Shown: piece by piece, positions 61,193 to 64,000 of the stretch | Position numbering within the stretch: position 1 is the stretch's first letter | How the letters are laid out: each line of letters opens with the position of its first letter | NCBI GenBank assembly: GCA_025331435.1 | Contig: JAIWNI010000021.1 | Span: 62,001-126,000, forward strand | Direction of reading: 5' to 3' | DNA from: Choanephora cucurbitarum | Lineage: Eukaryota; Mucoromycota; Mucoromycetes; Mucorales; Choanephoraceae | Length of the DNA: 64,000 nt | Made by a program: the position numbers and the translations under genes | The notes under the pieces: generated by a model | Told to the model about the DNA's origin: nothing | Database searches by the model: none | The model's input: only the letters and a program-made list of their open reading frames with translations

Positions 61193-61420
61193 TTAACTGT
61201 ACAATAAAGATATGAGAAAAAAAGATTTTATGCGAATATGTGTTCGAGCCAGTTTTTTTTGCAGATTTTCTCTAAGTACTTCAAAATCTTGCTGAAAATT
61301 CTCTAAGTCCTTTTTCTCTGGTCCTTTTTTTAAAAGTCAGATCTTTTCACTGCTTTTTCACTGCTTTTTCATGGTGTTCACTGAAAATTCACTGAAATTT
61401 TATTCATAGTGTAGATTGCA

Positions 61421-62927
61421 CTCCAACAGAAAAAGATTGCACTTAAAAAAAATTTAGATTGCATAAATGTGCAATCTCAAAGAGGTTCTTTATTCAAGCA
61501 TACTTGTAATTTAGAGTCAGAGTATCGACAGAAGCCACGAAGATCTTCTAAATAGACACTGTTGCAAGCATCAACTATGCTTGAAGTCAAAGTCTCCTCC
61601 TTCAGCAACTTCTCTCTCTTCACTTTACTCTTAACCACAGACCAGAACTGCTCAATTGGATTAAGCTCAGGGGAACAGGGTGGAAGATACACGCATCCAT
61701 ATCCTCTACTAACAATCAGCTTCTCAATCTGGTCTGAAATATGGATAGGAGCATTGTCCATAATAAGGTAATGCCCTTTGAATTTCTCATGTCGATCAAG
61801 TACATCCAATGTATCAGAAATGAAATTGAAATAATGACCAAGAACAGTTCCTACTGTCTTTTTTGCCTTTGGCTCACCTGTGACCTTTCTTTTCTTGAGC
61901 TTTCTTGATAGAGTACTCTAACCTTCATGTTAACAACACTCTGCGAGAATATTGCTCCCAAAATAGTGATTGTTCTAGCCCTCGTCTTTGGCTGAATAAC
62001 AGTAGCTCGAGTACCCTTAGCTGACCAGGCCATAGTACGGCTCAATTTGATATGGAAAGTAGACTCGTCAATGAAAACACAGTTGCTCATGAAGTCGATG
62101 TCTATTTGTATCAAATTGGTTGCCCATTGAAAGCGTGCTTCAATGCTGCGAGGAGAATTTCTTTCTTTAGGTTCAAAGTGGGCTTTCTTAATTGTAAGAG
62201 CACAATCATTGACCATAAAATCATGGACAGCAGTTTTTGCAATCTTGAGTCCTTCAAATTGGCTGGCGAGGCTTTCCATTGCTTCATTTACAGTGGCTCT
62301 ATGGTCTTCGCTGTATTTCTGAAGCAAGAAACCTTTGTGCTCCTCGTTGAGAATTTTTGGTCGCCCAACTTTCTTCTTCCCTTTTTCTTCTTCTTCTTGA
62401 GCTAGCTCAGGTTGTTCAATTCTCTTTCGAGCTGCGTTTTCCTCTTTCTTGAACCAATAGTGAGCGGTACGCTTAGGTACGTCCAACTCTTTTGCTGCTT
62501 CAGGAACTGTATAGCCTTTAACGTAGACGAGGTGGAAAAAGCGCTCCTTTTTCTCGTCACTATGTCTGGTGTATTTGCGCTGACTATGGCCTTGATCAGC
62601 GACAATCTCGGCTTTGACAATTTTCACTTTCTCTAATCTTTCAGGAGGCTTCAAGTCCATGTAGGTATCATAGTTGGTGACGTCCTCAAGCGGAAACTGC
62701 TCGTTGTCAACTTCCATTTCAACTGGTTCATTGCCGTACTCATCAAATACACTGCCCTTTCCGTCTTCTTGAAAAAATTTGAGGCTCATTTTATATATTT
62801 CTTGTAGTTCTGAGTATGTGCAATCTATTTTGAAGAAATGTGCAATGTCTTTTCTTCAAGCGTGCAATCTGAATTTTTTGTCAGCGCAATTCGAATTTTT
62901 TACTAGCGCAATCTTTTTCTGTTGGTG
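61421..62927 (-). mobile_element. Tc1/mariner-like transposon, about 1.5 kb
   Basis: Terminal inverted repeats begin with CTCCAACAGAAAAAGATTGC on the left and, read inward, CACCAACAGAAAAAGATTGC on the right. Both ends carry repeated AGATTGCAC-type motifs (left: 3-4 copies within about 65 bp; right: five within 110 bp), likely transposase-binding sites. The exact TA target duplication could not be fixed; TA occurs close to both ends. The element abuts the right end of the CACTATG transposon. Its transposase gene is on the minus strand. Confidence 0.82.
61477..62789 (-). pseudogene. Tc1-like DD34E transposase with one frameshift
   Basis: The N-terminal ORF (62,789-61,851) starts with an acidic leader, then two helix-turn-helix regions (GYTVPEAAKELDVPKRTAHYW near residues 92-112) with a GRP-type hinge (KKVGRPKIL), then the first catalytic Asp in FIDEST. 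The frame breaks between about 61,905 and 61,922: one nucleotide appears lost. The next frame continues with the second Asp in LIMDNAPIH and the catalytic Glu in NPIEQFW, with 34 residues between them (DD34E, Tc1-type). It ends LQVCLNKEPL. Without the single shift the gene would be full length (about 430 residues), so inactivation looks recent. Confidence 0.88.
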
Positions 62928-63120
62928 AATATTCAAGAAAGGAAATAATGGCAGAGCAAACGGAAAAGGAAATGTTGACTCAAGAGAAGTTCAAATATCG
63001 ATGCTGACGTAGGCTACTCAGCTCACAATAATTAGTGCGAAAAGAATAGCGTGCGGAACTTTACTCTTTCTTCTACTACAAACCGTTTTTTTATTCTAAG
63101 GATCAACCCGTTTGATCCGG
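62928..63120. other. Spacer right of the transposon
   Basis: AT-rich DNA with no gene. It leads into the first copy of the 68-bp repeat. Confidence 0.4.
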
Positions 63121-63327
63121 GCTCAGTGCTTCGAGGTTGCCCTGAGTTGTCCTTCGCGCTACCGTAAAGCTTCCAGGAGTCTGAGCAGTTTAAACCACTA
63201 TGTGTTGTCACCCCAAACCTCATCCTTAATCAACTTTTTTTTCTCGTGTTGCAAAGCCCGCTCAGTGCTTCGAGGTTGCCCTGAGTTGTCCTTCGCGCTA
63301 CCGTAAAGCTTCCAGGAGCCTGAGCAG
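63121..63327. repeat. Two direct copies of a 68-bp unit
   Basis: Units at 63121-63188 and 63260-63327 are identical except for one T/C difference (GAGTCTGAGC versus GAGCCTGAGC). They start GCTCAGTGCTTCGAGGTTGC and end with CTGAGCAG, so GCTCAG and CTGAGC can pair at the base of a hairpin; an internal CTGAG offers an alternative partner. They are much more GC-rich than the surroundings and 139 bp apart. Nature unknown: short dispersed repeat, structured RNA or part of a larger satellite. Confidence 0.85.
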
Positions 63328-64000
63328 CTAGCGCACAACTTTTCTGCTATGCTCTTGTTGTTCTTATTAAATATTTTTCTTTCCTTTGGAGAGTGTTACA
63401 AGATTGTTGACTGCAGTTTTTATAGTCCTTTTCACTTCGATCTTGTCATCTTACCTTCGTTATTGGCATTAACAAGGGCTCTCGTAAATAGAACTTCGTA
63501 TCGCGCTACATACCTATACAACGCTAAACAGCTCTCTCTTACATGATATGTTTAGAGTATAATAAGCACACTTTGTACTGTTATGCAGTAGTAGTTGTTT
63601 TATATGCCATGGTACCTCTTATCGATAATATTGCTTAAACTTAAAAAAAAATAAAGTCAAACATACAGATGCGGTGCATAAAGCTTAGGTCATATAAATT
63701 GCGTCTTTCTATGAAGTTGCAATCACTGTTATATCGCCCCGTAACAACGATACTAGTATCCTCGTTTAACTTGCTTTACTGGTATCATTCTTATACATAT
63801 AGAATAATTTTTGGGCAGAGACAAGCAATAACATTAGCTGCAGTTAACAAGCTCCTTGCTCACTGATGCTATCTTTGTTGTTGTCAGACATTAGTAAAGT
63901 GAAACAGTAATGTGTCTTAGACTTTTTATTATACATGTAGAAAGTGCAGCTTGACCTTCGTCTATTTAGGGTTATTGATTTAGAACCATGAATAGAAATA
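63328..64000. other. Right-end region, no gene seen
   Basis: Only short ORFs (63,349-63,546; 63,669-63,866) without domain features. AT-rich. Confidence 0.45.

Larger units (their letters stand above)
59456..61411. mobile_element. 1.96-kb DNA transposon with CACTATG ends
   Basis: The two ends are perfect inverted repeats for at least 28 bp, starting CACTATGAATAAAATTTCAG from each side (59456-59483 and 61384-61411). Inside them are subterminal repeats of TTCAGTGAA/TTCACTGAA and CACGGAAA/TTTCCGTG type, and a hairpin pairing 59480-59490 with 59504-59514. The CACTA-like start and rich subterminal repeats fit the CACTA/EnSpm (CMC) superfamily, but no 3-bp target duplication is evident: the flanks read TAGATC (left) and TAGATT (right). 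Interior ORFs are listed separately; no DDE transposase was recognised, so the copy is probably non-autonomous or of an unfamiliar type. Confidence 0.8.

Overview
The window looks like a chromosomal segment from an early-diverging fungus, most likely a Mucoromycota / Mucorales species. The evidence is AT-rich DNA, genes broken by many short GT-AG introns (mostly 40-75 bp), fungal core genes (TFIIIC subunit, Mim1/Tom13, i-AAA protease, U2AF large subunit), an MTA1-type adenine methyltransferase of the kind expected where DNA N6-adenine methylation is used, and LINE ORF1 remnants with Mucorales-like zinc knuckles. Exon joins were worked out by hand from splice sites and reading phase. In each listed gene the summed exon lengths are a multiple of three.

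Layout. 1-12.9 kb is gene-poor: microsatellites, a minisatellite, a doubtful small spliced ORF (5.5-5.9 kb), a broken RalGAP-beta-like fragment (7.5-8.1 kb) and other decayed coding DNA. 13-23 kb is a gene block: a glutathione S-transferase; the TPR subunit of TFIIIC (10 exons); the succinate dehydrogenase membrane anchor, divergent from a DTWD1-type tRNA modification enzyme; and a secreted GH20 hexosaminidase that converges on the DTW gene with only 7 bp between stop codons. A decayed possible Fanzor/TnpB-like tail lies at 14.8-15.3 kb. 23.1-27.8 kb is gene-free except for a near-perfect 403-bp foldback element. 27.8-37.4 kb holds a small secreted protein, a GATA zinc-finger factor, the mitochondrial i-AAA protease Yme1, a small mitochondrial membrane/LEA-like protein and a RasGEF. 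40.2-43.5 kb is a GH35 beta-galactosidase.

43.8-49.9 kb is repeat-derived: a fossil LINE interrupted by a 173-bp TA-flanked MITE, then featureless or decayed DNA. 49.9-59.2 kb is a second gene block: a polyQ/polyA Zn2Cys6 factor, the MT-A70 adenine methyltransferase, three small hypothetical genes, Mim1 and U2AF large subunit, with a second LINE remnant at 55.7-56.8 kb. 59.4-62.9 kb contains two abutting DNA transposons: a CACTATG-ended element with unfamiliar ORFs, and a Tc1-like element whose DD34E transposase has a frameshift. The window ends with two copies of a 68-bp repeat.

Functional themes: three or four genes serve mitochondria (SDH anchor, Yme1, Mim1, the LEA-like protein); two secreted or membrane-anchored glycosidases attack amino sugars and beta-galactosides; several act in nuclear gene expression (TFIIIC, U2AF, GATA, Zn2Cys6, adenine methyltransferase). 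The genes are not arranged as a functional cluster. No intact, clearly novel multi-gene system was found. The least explained items are the CACTATG element with its ORFs, the hypothetical genes beside the methyltransferase, and the in-frame 48-bp intron of the Yme1 gene.
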